Origin: Faeciplasma gallinarum | GTDB taxonomy: Bacteria; Bacillota; Clostridia; Oscillospirales; Ruminococcaceae | Direction of reading: 5' to 3' | DNA length: 15,984 nucleotides | NCBI GenBank assembly: GCA_018711085.1 | Contig: DVIR01000048.1 | Coordinates: forward strand, 1-15,984 | Notes under the pieces: model-generated | What the model was told of the DNA's origin: nothing | Database searches by the model: none | What the model saw: the letters and a program-made list of their open reading frames with translations, nothing else | Shown here: piece after piece, positions 7,252 to 13,905 of the stretch | Layout of the letters: each line of letters opens with the position of its first letter | Numbering within the stretch: position 1 is the first letter of the stretch | Made by a program: the position numbers and the translations under genes

Positions 7252-7776
7252 ATGGAGATTGTAAAGCTCGATCGCGGCAAGTACGCCGGCAGGAAGTTCG
7301 CGGTGCGATATACCACCGAAGGATACTATGACATAATAAAAAAGGACAGCGGCTTTGACATCAAATACAAAAGGTTTGACAAGCCGACGGAAAAATCGTT
7401 TGACGACTGTTTTATGGGCAAATGGCTTGAGGATCCTGTCGGATACGGAGCGTTTGAGGGCGAGAAGATGATAGGATATGTCGAAGGCTCGATTGAATCA
7501 TGGAACAGACGCTACAGGATAAACAACATAGTCGTGTTTGACGAATCAGAGCGGCGCAAGGGTATCGGAAGTGCGCTGATGAGCGCTGTATCGGAAGAGG
7601 CAGTCAGGTGCGGCGCGAGGATGATTGTGCTTGAAACGCAGACGTGCAACGAAAAAGCCATAAACTTTTATCTTAGGAACGGTTTTTCTCTCATAGGATT
7701 TGACCTGTATTCGTACACAAACTCCGATCCCGAAAGAAAAGAAGTGAGAATCGAGATGGGAAAGAAACTAAGATAG
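7252..7776 (+). CDS. GNAT-family N-acetyltransferase (streptothricin-acetyltransferase-like)
   Basis: This 174-residue enzyme has a clear acetyl-CoA loop ERRKGIGSALM (residues 100-110), preceded by the strand YRINNIVVFDES. The C-terminal ETQTCNEKAINFYLRNGF (128-145) and LIGFDLYSYTNSD resemble the streptothricin acetyltransferase branch of GNAT. Antibiotic acetylation is only a possibility, because housekeeping members share these motifs. The ATG at 7252 has GAGGGAAAGG upstream. It is the second gene after the metallohydrolase and ends at a strong terminator. Confidence 0.9.
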   Translation: MEIVKLDRGKYAGRKFAVRYTTEGYYDIIKKDSGFDIKYKRFDKPTEKSFDDCFMGKWLEDPVGYGAFEGEKMIGYVEGSIESWNRRYRINNIVVFDESERRKGIGSALMSAVSEEAVRCGARMIVLETQTCNEKAINFYLRNGFSLIGFDLYSYTNSDPERKEVRIEMGKKLR

Positions 7777-7832
7777 CACGCTTGCAATCAGATGCGATGC
7801 AGCGGCTTGCAACATAGCCTCGTCAATTAAAA

Positions 7833-7870
7833 AAAGCCGGTCGGGACAGCTTATCTGCCCTACCGGCTTT
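7833..7870. terminator. Bidirectional terminator between convergent genes
   Basis: AAAGCCGGTCGGG pairs with CCCTACCGGCTTT with one mismatch, and the inner ACAG/CTG extends the stem. A-rich and T-rich flanks let it serve both the plus-strand GNAT (stop 7776) and the minus-strand gene (stop 7885). Confidence 0.88.
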
Positions 7871-7884
7871 ATTACTTAGCTTCT

Positions 7885-8811
7885 TTAAACTTTGCGCAAA
7901 ATGCACTTTGTTTTTCCCACCGGCTGAGGCACGTTTACATGAAGGTACTGGCCTACACTGACCACCGTGCCCTCCTTCTCGGCGTTTTCATCGCCCACCG
8001 GCGCTATCACCTTATCCCCGACTTTTAAGTCCATGTTCTCGAATCTATAGCAATACGCGCTGTCGGAAAAGTCAAACATCACTCCGCAATAGGAATAAAG
8101 CGTCTTGTCGGCGAGTATTTCAACCAAGCGCTCCTTATCTTCATCCGTCTGTGCTTCATTTTGAATGCAGCTTTCCTGCTCGTCTGAAAGCTCTGTCTGC
8201 GCATATAATTCATGTATTCTTTTTCTCACTTCAAGAGCATTGTTGAACTCTTCCTCAGTTTCATAGTGTTCCGGAAACACGCCGTACGGCGAACCATCGG
8301 CAGCGGTTATTCTCCAGGCATACTTTGCCGCTGTAAGCGCATGCATGTATTCTTCCTCGGTTTTAAAGTTTCTCGGATTCAAGCCGTATTTCGAACCGTC
8401 GTCAGCATATTTTCTCCACGAGTTTCTTTCGTCATCTACAGCCTTCCAAAACTCCTCTTCCGTCTCATAGTCATCGGAATAAATGCCGTGCAGATAAACG
8501 TGTCCTAAGCGCCTTTTCCATACGTAATCGTCTTTTTTCACTGACGACAGGCTGCTTTGAGGCGAAGAGTATGAGCTGCTTTGATTATAAGCGCCGGTAC
8601 TTTGATAAGTGCTTGTGCGCGGAGAATAATGATACCGAGTTGTGCTGTATTCATCATCATCGTCATCGTCGTCATCGTCATCGTTGTCTGATGAAAATGT
8701 GGTATTGTCGTTCATGATGTTATATGCTATCCACGATTCGCCGGTATCGGTTACGCCGTCGTCGTTAAAATCAAAATATCCGCCGAACAAATCATCAGGG
8801 TTCCACCTCAT
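7885..8811 (-). CDS. Acidic repeat protein with poly-Asp tract and C-terminal small beta domain (unknown function)
   Basis: This 308-residue protein has no signal peptide or membrane segment. Residues 12-25 hold an EF-hand/dockerin-like calcium loop pattern (DFNDDGVTDTGE). Residues 44-53 are ten consecutive Asp encoded by a GAY trinucleotide run. Residues 54-92 are rich in S, T, Y and Q. Residues 101-197 contain three tandem units of about 35 residues sharing YETEEEF..A, a basic/aromatic stretch (KYAWR) and ADGS.YG. Residues 258-308 (MDLKVGDKVIAPVGDENAEK, then EGTVVSV and KTKCILRKV) look like a small barrel domain that recurs at the ends of uncharacterised Firmicutes proteins. The ATG at 8811 has AGGAGA upstream and a consensus promoter further up. 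I do not know its function; calcium binding is a suggestion from the loop only. Confidence 0.85.
   Translation of the reverse strand: MRWNPDDLFGGYFDFNDDGVTDTGESWIAYNIMNDNTTFSSDNDDDDDDDDDDEYSTTRYHYSPRTSTYQSTGAYNQSSSYSSPQSSLSSVKKDDYVWKRRLGHVYLHGIYSDDYETEEEFWKAVDDERNSWRKYADDGSKYGLNPRNFKTEEEYMHALTAAKYAWRITAADGSPYGVFPEHYETEEEFNNALEVRKRIHELYAQTELSDEQESCIQNEAQTDEDKERLVEILADKTLYSYCGVMFDFSDSAYCYRFENMDLKVGDKVIAPVGDENAEKEGTVVSVGQYLHVNVPQPVGKTKCILRKV
8654..8683 (-). repeat. GAY trinucleotide run encoding poly-Asp
   Basis: Ten consecutive GAT/GAC codons on the minus strand (top strand ATC/GTC units) encode residues 44-53 of the acidic protein. Mixed use of both codons argues against a freshly expanded pure microsatellite, but length variation between strains is plausible. 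Confidence 0.8.
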
Positions 8812-8881
8812 TGACGCCTATCTCCTCTCTTAATATCGCTTGTGCCGGCTCAAATCGTCATAAAATCCGGCGTCGCTTATA

Positions 8882-8910
8882 ATTATACCAAAAACGCTTC
8901 AAATCTTCAA
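8882..8910 (-). promoter_or_regulatory. Sigma-A promoter of the acidic repeat protein gene
   Basis: On the minus strand, TTGAAG (8905-8910), a 17-nt spacer and a perfect TATAAT (8882-8887) lie about 70 nt upstream of the ATG at 8811. Confidence 0.78.
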
Positions 8911-9020
8911 CAGCAAAGTTAATCCGGCAGAGTACGTCGTCTTTTTAGGTCAAAGAGAAACGGCAGCTGTCTTAAATGCAGCATTCAAGAATACGGGGTT
9001 GCATTGTTCCGATAAAGCAC

Positions 9021-9200
9021 TTACTCGTCAGCCGGATGCATCTGCTTTATAAACTCAAACATGCCTTCGTTTCCGTCGCCGATAAAATCGTCCGGCGTAT
9101 CGGGCATGGGATGCTTTTCGTTAAAGAACTCGACGATATGAAAGCCTCAGACATTTACGTAAAAATGAATATTTCTTCTGTGTTCACCCGGTGTATGCGT
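9021..9200 (-). pseudogene. Decayed 3' end of a GNAT acetyltransferase with an in-frame TGA
   Basis: On the minus strand one frame reads TPGEHRRNIHFYVNV, then TGA (9147-9149), then GFHIVEFFNEKHPMPDTPDD and DFIGDGNEGMFEFIKQMHP, to a TAA at 9021-9023. The pattern NIHFYVN-C-GFxIVEFFN is a characteristic C-terminal stretch of certain GNAT enzymes, where the residue at the stop is usually Cys; TGC or TGT to TGA is a single-base change. No start codon or acetyl-CoA loop is present. The 5' side runs out of frame into the 3' end of the next gene upstream, so only the tail is left. This is a relic, or at best a short peptide. Confidence 0.65.
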
Positions 9201-9594
9201 CTTCCGCACTGTTTGTGAAGTCCTGCTTTTCAAGCCACACTCTTTCCTCTTCGGTCTCGGGAATATCTATTCTTTCGATTTTGAAAATTACAGGGCGCGT
9301 GCCGTCGTTGCAGCAAGCAATCATCACTCTTTCGTCGTTTGTCCACCTGTGCATGATAGAACCGCCCTGAAGAGCCGTGTATACATACCTGCTTATTGCG
9401 TCCCACGCCTCACCGCAGAATTTTCCGTTCATCAAATGATAAAAATCATCCTGAGTCTCGTTGCGTTTGAGCAAAAACGTATCTCCCGCTTTAAAGAACG
9501 GGCACGGTCCGGAGTTTGGGTTTGCAAGATATTTCTTTTGGTACTCCGGAAAGACCTTAGTTTCAAGTACGGTAATTTTACATTCGTGAATCAT
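9184..9594 (-). CDS. TIGR04076-family protein (unknown function)
   Basis: This is a small cytosolic protein of 136 residues from the chosen start. Features seen are HECKITVLETKVFPEY at the N-terminus, a Cys-Pro block (GPCPFFKAGDTFLL), CGEAWDAISRYVYTAL, and IACCNDGTRPVIFKIERID near the end. This order of conserved Cys and Trp positions fits the TIGR04076 family, which has no known activity; paired Cys suggest metal binding or redox chemistry, which is inference. AAGGAG lies 9 nt upstream of the ATG at 9594. The ATG at 9600 is only 3 nt from it, and a TTG at 9618 precedes it, so 9594 is preferred. The last about 25 residues (ETEEERVWLEKQ onwards) exceed the usual family end and overlap the GNAT relic in another frame, so the 3' end may have been altered by a deletion. 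Confidence 0.75.
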   Translation of the reverse strand: MIHECKITVLETKVFPEYQKKYLANPNSGPCPFFKAGDTFLLKRNETQDDFYHLMNGKFCGEAWDAISRYVYTALQGGSIMHRWTNDERVMIACCNDGTRPVIFKIERIDIPETEEERVWLEKQDFTNSAEDAYTG

Positions 9595-9680
9595 GCTCAT
9601 CTTCTCCTTAAATCTCAATACAGCAAAGCAAAGTTGTTGTTTTACTATGTTTGACGCTCATGGGTATGCGCGCAGGTCCG

Positions 9681-10010
9681 TTATCTCTCAACGACAACCG
9701 TCAGCAGGACAAGATCGTCTTTTCCCGTGTTGACAATGCTGTGTTCAGAGCCTTTTCGGCAGACGTGGCACACTCCGCTTGACAGTGTCTCACAGACGCC
9801 GTCGCATACTGCCCTGCCCTCCCCCGAAATCACATAGTTGATGTCGTCGCTCGTAAGGTGTTTATGCATGCCGATAGAGCCGCCGGGATGTATTCTGCAC
9901 GGAATGATCTTTCCATGCTCGCTCATGTACATTTTTGCGGACATAGTGCCGCTTCCGTTGTTCATTCCGGAAACGGTTGTCTCTTTGATGTTATTAAAGT
10001 CTATTTTCAC
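9681..10010 (-). CDS. Small single-domain cupin protein
   Basis: This 109-residue protein has one cupin barrel. Motif 1 is GGSIGMHKHLTSDDINYVIS with His49 and His51 and an Asp (55 or 56) where Glu is usual. Motif 2 is CRKGSEHSIVNTG with His90 and Asn94. Metal binding is therefore likely; the substrate is unknown. I chose the GTG at 10010, with AAAGGGG 10 nt upstream. The longer in-frame ATG at 10100 has no ribosome binding site and adds 30 residues outside the cupin fold. The TIGR04076 gene follows 86 nt downstream on the same strand and may be co-transcribed. Confidence 0.83.
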   Translation of the reverse strand: MKIDFNNIKETTVSGMNNGSGTMSAKMYMSEHGKIIPCRIHPGGSIGMHKHLTSDDINYVISGEGRAVCDGVCETLSSGVCHVCRKGSEHSIVNTGKDDLVLLTVVVER

Positions 10011-10129
10011 AGACAGTGCACCCCTTTTTAAGTCAAAAATACATGCAGCATGCGCAGCCGACAGCAGTATAGTCGATGCACAATCGCCGCGCCGGCGCAT
10101 GCCAAGTTACAAGATAAAAATATACATAA

Positions 10130-10158
10130 ATTATATCATAGGCACGATATTATTTCAA
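10130..10158 (-). promoter_or_regulatory. Sigma-A promoter of the cupin gene
   Basis: On the minus strand, TTGAAA (10153-10158), a 17-nt spacer and a perfect TATAAT (10130-10135). The leader to the GTG at 10010 would be about 110 nt. Confidence 0.8.
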
Positions 10159-10356
10159 TCTTATTGATGATTTAATCAAAAGGAAGAAGGGCATCCGGCG
10201 GCATAATGCGCAAACGTATGCACACGATATATAATCAAATTAAATCAGGCGCAATTATCATCCTTATTTGGCGAATAAATTTTTATAGTGCCATTATTTT
10301 CAGCGAAAATCGACATCTCAAGAAAAAATAATTTATAAAAGAACCTCAAACGAGTG
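10159..10356. other. Intergenic stretch between divergent promoters
   Basis: This is AT-rich non-coding sequence between the cupin and XRE promoters. It holds only a short inverted repeat TTGAT-GATTTA-ATCAA (10164-10179), possibly an operator. I see no gene or RNA motif in it. Confidence 0.5.
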
Positions 10357-10384
10357 TTGACAATAAAACCTGATAAGTTATAAT
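10357..10384 (+). promoter_or_regulatory. Strong sigma-A promoter of the XRE-like gene
   Basis: Perfect TTGACA (10357-10362) and perfect TATAAT (10379-10384) with a 16-nt spacer, about 38 nt before the start codon. Confidence 0.85.
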
Positions 10385-10421
10385 TAGAATAATAAAAATA
10401 AAAAAGAAAGGTGTAAATAGA

Positions 10422-10919
10422 ATGTATGACTTCGAAACAATGCGCAAGAGAATATTAGGAGTGCTAAAGGAATTTGATCTGGATTACGAGTTTGTATCAA
10501 ACGGATCGGGCTTGCCTCTTGACAAGGTTAGCGATATTTTAGACGGAAAAATAACTGACCCGCACATTTCAGAGATAATCAGCATTTGCAAAGCGATTGA
10601 CATGCCCGCATGCTATATTTTGTTTGGCATAAAGGATCTCGAGGGTCAGCTTGCTGCGCTTCCCACATTGACCATTGCGTTAAACGATGAAGGAAGGCAG
10701 AAGGTTGTCGATTATATTACCGACCTTGAGCGCAGCAAAAGGTATGAAATAGATCCATCGGGAAAAGACGTGCGCGGTTACGTAAGCATATTCGATCAAG
10801 TTGACAAGATGGTATCTCTCGACGCCGATTTCGATCACATGTGGAAGGGCGAATACAACGATATTGTTTTGCCTGAGGATGCAGACGAGTCTGACAGCGC
10901 AAGCTCCGACAAAGAGTAA
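10422..10919 (+). CDS. XRE/Cro-CI-like helix-turn-helix protein
   Basis: This 165-residue protein is probably a cytosolic DNA-binding regulator. Residues about 9-68 look like a lambda-repressor-type HTH domain: VSNGSGLPLDKVSDILDGKI corresponds to the turn and recognition helix, followed by EIISICKAIDMPACYILFG, the usual end of such domains. Residues 75-125 may be a dimerisation region (GRQKVVDYITDLERSKRYE). The tail (150-165) is acidic and Ser-rich. AAAGGTG precedes the ATG. It has its own strong promoter and terminator, so it is a single-gene unit. Its targets are unknown. The HTH match is moderate because the first helix lacks the common QLA pattern. Confidence 0.78.
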   Translation: MYDFETMRKRILGVLKEFDLDYEFVSNGSGLPLDKVSDILDGKITDPHISEIISICKAIDMPACYILFGIKDLEGQLAALPTLTIALNDEGRQKVVDYITDLERSKRYEIDPSGKDVRGYVSIFDQVDKMVSLDADFDHMWKGEYNDIVLPEDADESDSASSDKE

Positions 10920-10952
10920 GTTGATACGAGCTGCGCGATATGCGTGCAGGGT

Positions 10953-11028
10953 CGTGTAAGCACACGTGTAAGCACATACATACGCGGCTATGTAGAAACA
11001 CGTACATACGCGGCTATATAAGTGAATA
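10953..11028. repeat. Nested short tandem repeats
   Basis: An exact 12-bp tandem pair CGTGTAAGCACA (10953-10964 and 10965-10976) is followed directly by two 26-bp units (10977-11002 and 11003-11028). These begin identically with TACATACGCGGCTAT and diverge at their ends. They lie between the XRE stop and its terminator, at the boundary where base composition changes. Confidence 0.85.
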
Positions 11029-11042
11029 TGCATAATGAACGA

Positions 11043-11354
11043 TTAAGCGGCATAAAGTACATGCCGCTTTTTCTTCTTTCCGTCCTCAATCCGAGCGGTC
11101 AAGTCCTCGCGGGTTTTCTCTCGCGGTTTTGTCGTGGGTGGTCGATCCTTTCTACCTGTCGGCATAGAAAAAGGGCAGCCGATTTCTGTGCGAAAATTGC
11201 TGCTCCTGTCCAAATACTCTTTTACATTGATGATTGTTTCCTGCTTGCATTTGGGGCAGTACAGGATGAAGTTTTCAAGCACCGTATCGGGGTGTGCCTC
11301 AATTCGGGTCTTGTTGCTGCAGATCTGACATAGCATCCATTTTTCTTTGCTCAT
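11043..11354 (-). CDS. Cysteine-rich KTR-domain protein, possibly with an altered C-terminus
   Basis: This 103-residue protein carries a Cys-rich KTR domain (PF14205 type) at residues 1-45: WMLCQICSNKTRIEAHPDT, then NFILYCPKCKQETIINVK. Two CxxC pairs (Cys9/12 and Cys33/36) probably bind zinc. The family is common cargo of conjugative and mobilizable elements of gut Firmicutes and usually ends after about 60-70 residues. Here the frame continues with a very basic tail (PREKTREDLTARIEDGKKKK) that runs through a plus-strand terminator hairpin, so the tail may be a readthrough of a junction rather than native sequence. The ATG at 11354 has only a weak ribosome binding site and lies 16 nt after the VanZ-like gene. 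It is the last gene of the sigma operon. The role is unknown. Confidence 0.8.
   Translation of the reverse strand: MSKEKWMLCQICSNKTRIEAHPDTVLENFILYCPKCKQETIINVKEYLDRSSNFRTEIGCPFSMPTGRKDRPPTTKPREKTREDLTARIEDGKKKKRHVLYAA
11045..11073 (+). terminator. Intrinsic terminator of the XRE-like gene
   Basis: Perfect 9-bp arms AAGCGGCAT (11045-11053) and ATGCCGCTT (11061-11069) are followed by TTTC. The T-tract is only on the plus strand, so it serves the plus-strand transcript, although the hairpin also lies inside the last codons of the minus-strand KTR gene. Confidence 0.8.
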
Positions 11355-11370
11355 AATTACTGCTACATTT

Positions 11371-11964
11371 TTATCTTCTTTTGCAGGACAAATTCTTTAT
11401 GCCAACAGCTATTAAGTATCCTGCATTAATACCAATGAAGTTCAGTATTAGGTCATCTACATCAAAACTACGCCCCATAATAGGCTGAATAATCTCGATA
11501 ACAACAGGAGCCATAATAGCGATTTTCAAGATAGATTTTGCATTTATTTTTGCTGAAATAAGAGGCAAGAACACACCCATAGGCACAAACATGAGCAAAT
11601 TGCCCGTAAACATTGTCTTAACCCAACTGCCAAACGATAATTCACCAGCTATTATCTTGAAAATGACAGGTGTAAAATTAAATGAGCCATTAAACAATTC
11701 TATCTGGCTTCCACTATACCCAATGTAAATCAACGCCCAAATATTTGACCAAAAATTGCGTGGAACAAGCGTTAGATTTATCAGCCCGGTTAGATAGCAA
11801 ACAAACAACCAACGTAGTATTTCTGTACTCCATTTAACAGAAATCTTTTGTTTCTTAATACGAATACACCTATAAATCGCATAAATTACGCCTACTAAAC
11901 AGGCGATAGGAACAACCTGTAAAAACAAGCCGACAACTCCACCTGACACTAATAACTGATACAT
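11371..11964 (-). CDS. VanZ-family membrane protein
   Basis: This 197-residue integral membrane protein has about five hydrophobic segments. Diagnostic VanZ blocks are LINLTLVPRNFW (61-72), TGNLLMFVPMGVFLPLI (120-136) and EIIQPIMGRSFDVDDLILNF (157-176). VanZ of Tn1546 raises teicoplanin tolerance, but most family members are of unknown function, so glycopeptide resistance must not be assumed. The ATG at 11964 has GAGGAG 5 nt upstream. The longer frame to 12045 overlaps the anti-sigma gene and is rejected. The gene lies 17 nt after the anti-sigma stop, third in the operon. Confidence 0.9.
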   Translation of the reverse strand: MYQLLVSGGVVGLFLQVVPIACLVGVIYAIYRCIRIKKQKISVKWSTEILRWLFVCYLTGLINLTLVPRNFWSNIWALIYIGYSGSQIELFNGSFNFTPVIFKIIAGELSFGSWVKTMFTGNLLMFVPMGVFLPLISAKINAKSILKIAIMAPVVIEIIQPIMGRSFDVDDLILNFIGINAGYLIAVGIKNLSCKRR

Positions 11965-11981
11965 ATTTTCTCCTCGTGTTT

Positions 11982-12701
11982 TTACGGATGCTCCTTTATG
12001 CCGGTAACAACCCATTCCCCTGTGGTGTCTTTTTCTACTGTCCATAGTGAGGGAATATTCTTGCTGCCGCTAACAACTTGCCCCTCGCTGTTGATCGCTT
12101 CATAAGAATAATAAACCCAAATGTACCCCTCTGTATCATCAAGGTGTGCAGACCAAAGTTCAAGGGAATGATTAACAAAAGATACATCATTCCAACGGTC
12201 AGTAGCGGTTGCATATCTTGAAAGCACGCCATACAATTCTTCATTTTCCGCGCTGGTATGTTTGCAATCGTGAAATGCCGCGTCCGCTTGCCGGAGTATG
12301 GATTGGGCTTCTGCGCGGTCTGTCACGCTGCCGATATACGCTAATTTTGCAATTTCACTACCGCTAAAATAGGAAGTTCCGCCAACTTTAATAATCCGAT
12401 AAATCGGGAAATAATGTATAAACGTCACTATTGCCAACAGACAAACTGCTGTTATAGAAATTGCAACCCATTTCTTTTTTTGGATTTTCTTTTTAATTGC
12501 GACCAACGCATTAGCATCATTTTTGTCCTGTGGCGCAGCAGCCTCATCAATTTGCTTTCCTGCTTTCATGGCTTCAAGTTCGGCAGCACATTCAGAACAA
12601 GTTTTTAGGTGTTCTTCTACAAATGTTGCTGTATCTTCACTCACCATATTTTCAAAATACAAAGGTAGCACATCACGAACAAAACTACACTCATTCTTCA
12701 C
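11982..12701 (-). CDS. Zinc-finger (zf-HC2) transmembrane anti-sigma factor
   Basis: This 239-residue protein probably holds the neighbouring ECF sigma factor at the membrane. The N-terminal zinc-binding anti-sigma domain shows Cys5 and the HxxxCxxC signature in EEHLKTCSECAAEL (His31, Cys35, Cys38). A basic stretch (KKKIQKKK) precedes one membrane helix at about 78-97. The about 140-residue exported domain (YRIIKVGGTSYFSG to the end) may sense a signal; none is identifiable. The start is a GTG at 12701 that overlaps the sigma gene by 11 nt, with GGAGG 9 nt upstream inside it, so translation is probably coupled. Confidence 0.9.
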   Translation of the reverse strand: MKNECSFVRDVLPLYFENMVSEDTATFVEEHLKTCSECAAELEAMKAGKQIDEAAAPQDKNDANALVAIKKKIQKKKWVAISITAVCLLAIVTFIHYFPIYRIIKVGGTSYFSGSEIAKLAYIGSVTDRAEAQSILRQADAAFHDCKHTSAENEELYGVLSRYATATDRWNDVSFVNHSLELWSAHLDDTEGYIWVYYSYEAINSEGQVVSGSKNIPSLWTVEKDTTGEWVVTGIKEHP

Positions 12702-13191
12702 GACTGATTTCCTCCAATCTATGTTGTATCATTTTTCTCGCTCGGTGGTAGGTAACACAAGCCCAATTATCTGTCTTATCATAAAGTTCACCTATTGCTT
12801 TGAATGACAGTTCTCCAAATACACGCCACATAAAAACCTCTTTATATGGGTCGGCCAGTTCATGTAGAATTCTTCGTATTTGTTGAGCTTCTTCCTGCAT
12901 TCCGATCCAATCTTCTATAAAAGCATCTGGAGCAACTATGTTTTGAAGTTCTGCTTCGTCTACACTTATAACTCTTTCATTCTTTTTGAGATAAGAGTAG
13001 TAAGTGTTCTTTGCAATTTGGCAAAGCCAAACACGCATATCACATTCGCCTCGAAAATCCTTTATGGACTTCATAGCCTTGAAAAAAGTATCACTTGTAA
13101 TTTCTTCTGCAATATGTTCATCGCCCGAAAGCTGTCGGATATATAGATATACGGATTGAAAATAGGCATGGTATATTGCGTCAAACTCCAT
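12691..13191 (-). CDS. ECF-type RNA polymerase sigma factor
   Basis: This 166-residue sigma-70 factor has only regions 2 and 4. Region 2 spans about residues 6-70 (YHAYFQSVYLYIRQLSGDEH, EEITSDTFFKAMKSIKDF, MRVWLCQIAKNTYYSYLKK). Region 4 spans about 105-160 (RILHELADPYKEVFMWRVFG, LSFKAIGELYDKTDNWACVT, YHRARKMIQHRL). The ATG at 13191 is chosen because GGAGG lies 7 nt upstream; a GTG at 13209 would place that site inside the gene. It heads a minus-strand operon with the anti-sigma, VanZ-like and KTR genes. Such units usually activate their own promoter, and a candidate is seen upstream. Confidence 0.92.
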   Translation of the reverse strand: MEFDAIYHAYFQSVYLYIRQLSGDEHIAEEITSDTFFKAMKSIKDFRGECDMRVWLCQIAKNTYYSYLKKNERVISVDEAELQNIVAPDAFIEDWIGMQEEAQQIRRILHELADPYKEVFMWRVFGELSFKAIGELYDKTDNWACVTYHRARKMIQHRLEEISREE

Positions 13192-13210
13192 TACACCACC
13201 TCCATTCACT

Positions 13211-13243
13211 TATAAGACTGTTGGAAGCAAAAAAATCTTACAA
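13211..13243 (-). promoter_or_regulatory. Candidate autoregulated ECF promoter of the sigma operon
   Basis: On the minus strand, TTGTAAG followed by a T-run (13237-13243) and AGTCTTATA (13211-13219) are 17 nt apart, which resembles the GTAA(C/G) and (C/A)GTCT elements of ECF promoters. The -10 element lies about 20 nt from the ATG at 13191, leaving a very short leader. Confidence 0.45.
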
Positions 13244-13276
13244 CCTTTTTGCAAAAATTATACCACACTTTTTGTC

Positions 13277-13645
13277 AAGTTGCTCACGCCTGACTTTTCC
13301 ACTTATGCCGATATGGATTTGTGGCGTCGGATGGAGAGCGTGGTGAAAAAAACGATGGGTCGGCGCATATTGGCAAAATAAAGGCTTAACGGTCGATCTC
13401 ACAATCAGTTGGAGCAACAGCAGAAGTTTTGAATTTTGCTTTGACGGTGTGGAGCCAGGCGCTGTTGTCGCTGTCGGTATGATTGGTTGCAAAAATTCTC
13501 GTATATGCTTTATGCGCGGTTATAATGAAATGCTGAAACGCTTACAGACGGAAGCAGTCATTGTTTTCGGCGCTCCGTTTCCCGAAATGAAAGGGGTAAC
13601 ATTCTGTCCGTGGACTATCTTTCTTCCCGAAAGGTGGTGCGCTGA
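13277..13645 (+). pseudogene. DUF4417 protein gene, 5' truncated with two frameshifts
   Basis: Three frame segments join into one DUF4417-like C-terminal part. Segment 1 (from 13277) reads KLLTPDFSTYADMDLWRRM and ESVVKK. Segment 2 (from 13353) reads RWVGAYWQNKGLTV, LTISWSNSRSFEFCFDG, EPGAVVAVGMIGCKNSR and FMRGYNEMLKRLQTEA to PFPEMKG. Segment 3 (from 13595) reads GNILSVDYLSSRKVVR and then TGA at 13643-13645. The first shift is one extra A in a 7-A run (13346-13352). The second is one G lost in GGGG (13593-13596). The N-terminal half is missing at the junction with the sigma operon. DUF4417 proteins occur in phages and integrative elements; function is unknown. Confidence 0.82.
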
Positions 13646-13646
13646 T

Positions 13647-13830
13647 ATGGGTGGCAGAGGAACATATGCAAGTGGCAACGCTGTGCCCTACACCTATGAA
13701 ACGATAGGTAAAATTGAGGGCGTTAAGATTCTTCAAGATACCGTTATCGATTCTTTCATCGACGCCCGCCGCTTCAGCGCTAAAATGATCTTCGACACCT
13801 TTTGCAGCGATTTTTTCAACATGCAATGTG
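13647..13830 (+). pseudogene. Fragment of a small phage/ICE-type protein (MGGRG start) joined to unknown sequence
   Basis: Directly after the DUF4417 stop, an ATG opens MGGRGTYASGNAVPYTY and ETIGKIEGVKILQ. This resembles the N-terminus of small proteins found in phages and integrative elements of Firmicutes that start MGGRG. After KILQ the frame continues (DTVIDSFIDARRFSAKMIF) in sequence I cannot place, then runs into a non-coding hairpin and a tnpV relic. I read it as a truncated gene fused to foreign sequence by deletion. The family resemblance is from memory of a short stretch. Confidence 0.5.
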
Positions 13831-13833
13831 CGA

Positions 13834-13905
13834 TCGTTCAAATCGCACATTCACAATCCAAAGCCTCCTTTGGTACAACAATCGTATCAAAGGAGGCTTT
13901 CCATT
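13834..13905 (+). promoter_or_regulatory. RBS-sequestering hairpin before the tnpV relic (copy 1)
   Basis: Perfect 13-bp arms AAAGCCTCCTTTG (13860-13872) and CAAAGGAGGCTTT (13888-13900) bury the AGGAGG ribosome binding site (13891-13896) 9 nt before the ATG at 13906. Upstream lies AATCGCACATTC, also found before the intact tnpV. Confidence 0.75.

Noticed and set aside
8976..9218. Plus-strand 80-codon frame
   Set aside because: It is antisense to the GNAT relic and has no ribosome binding site.
13257..13278. TTGACA and TATAAT on the minus strand upstream of the sigma operon
   Set aside because: Both boxes are perfect, but the spacer is only 10 nt, too short for sigma-A.
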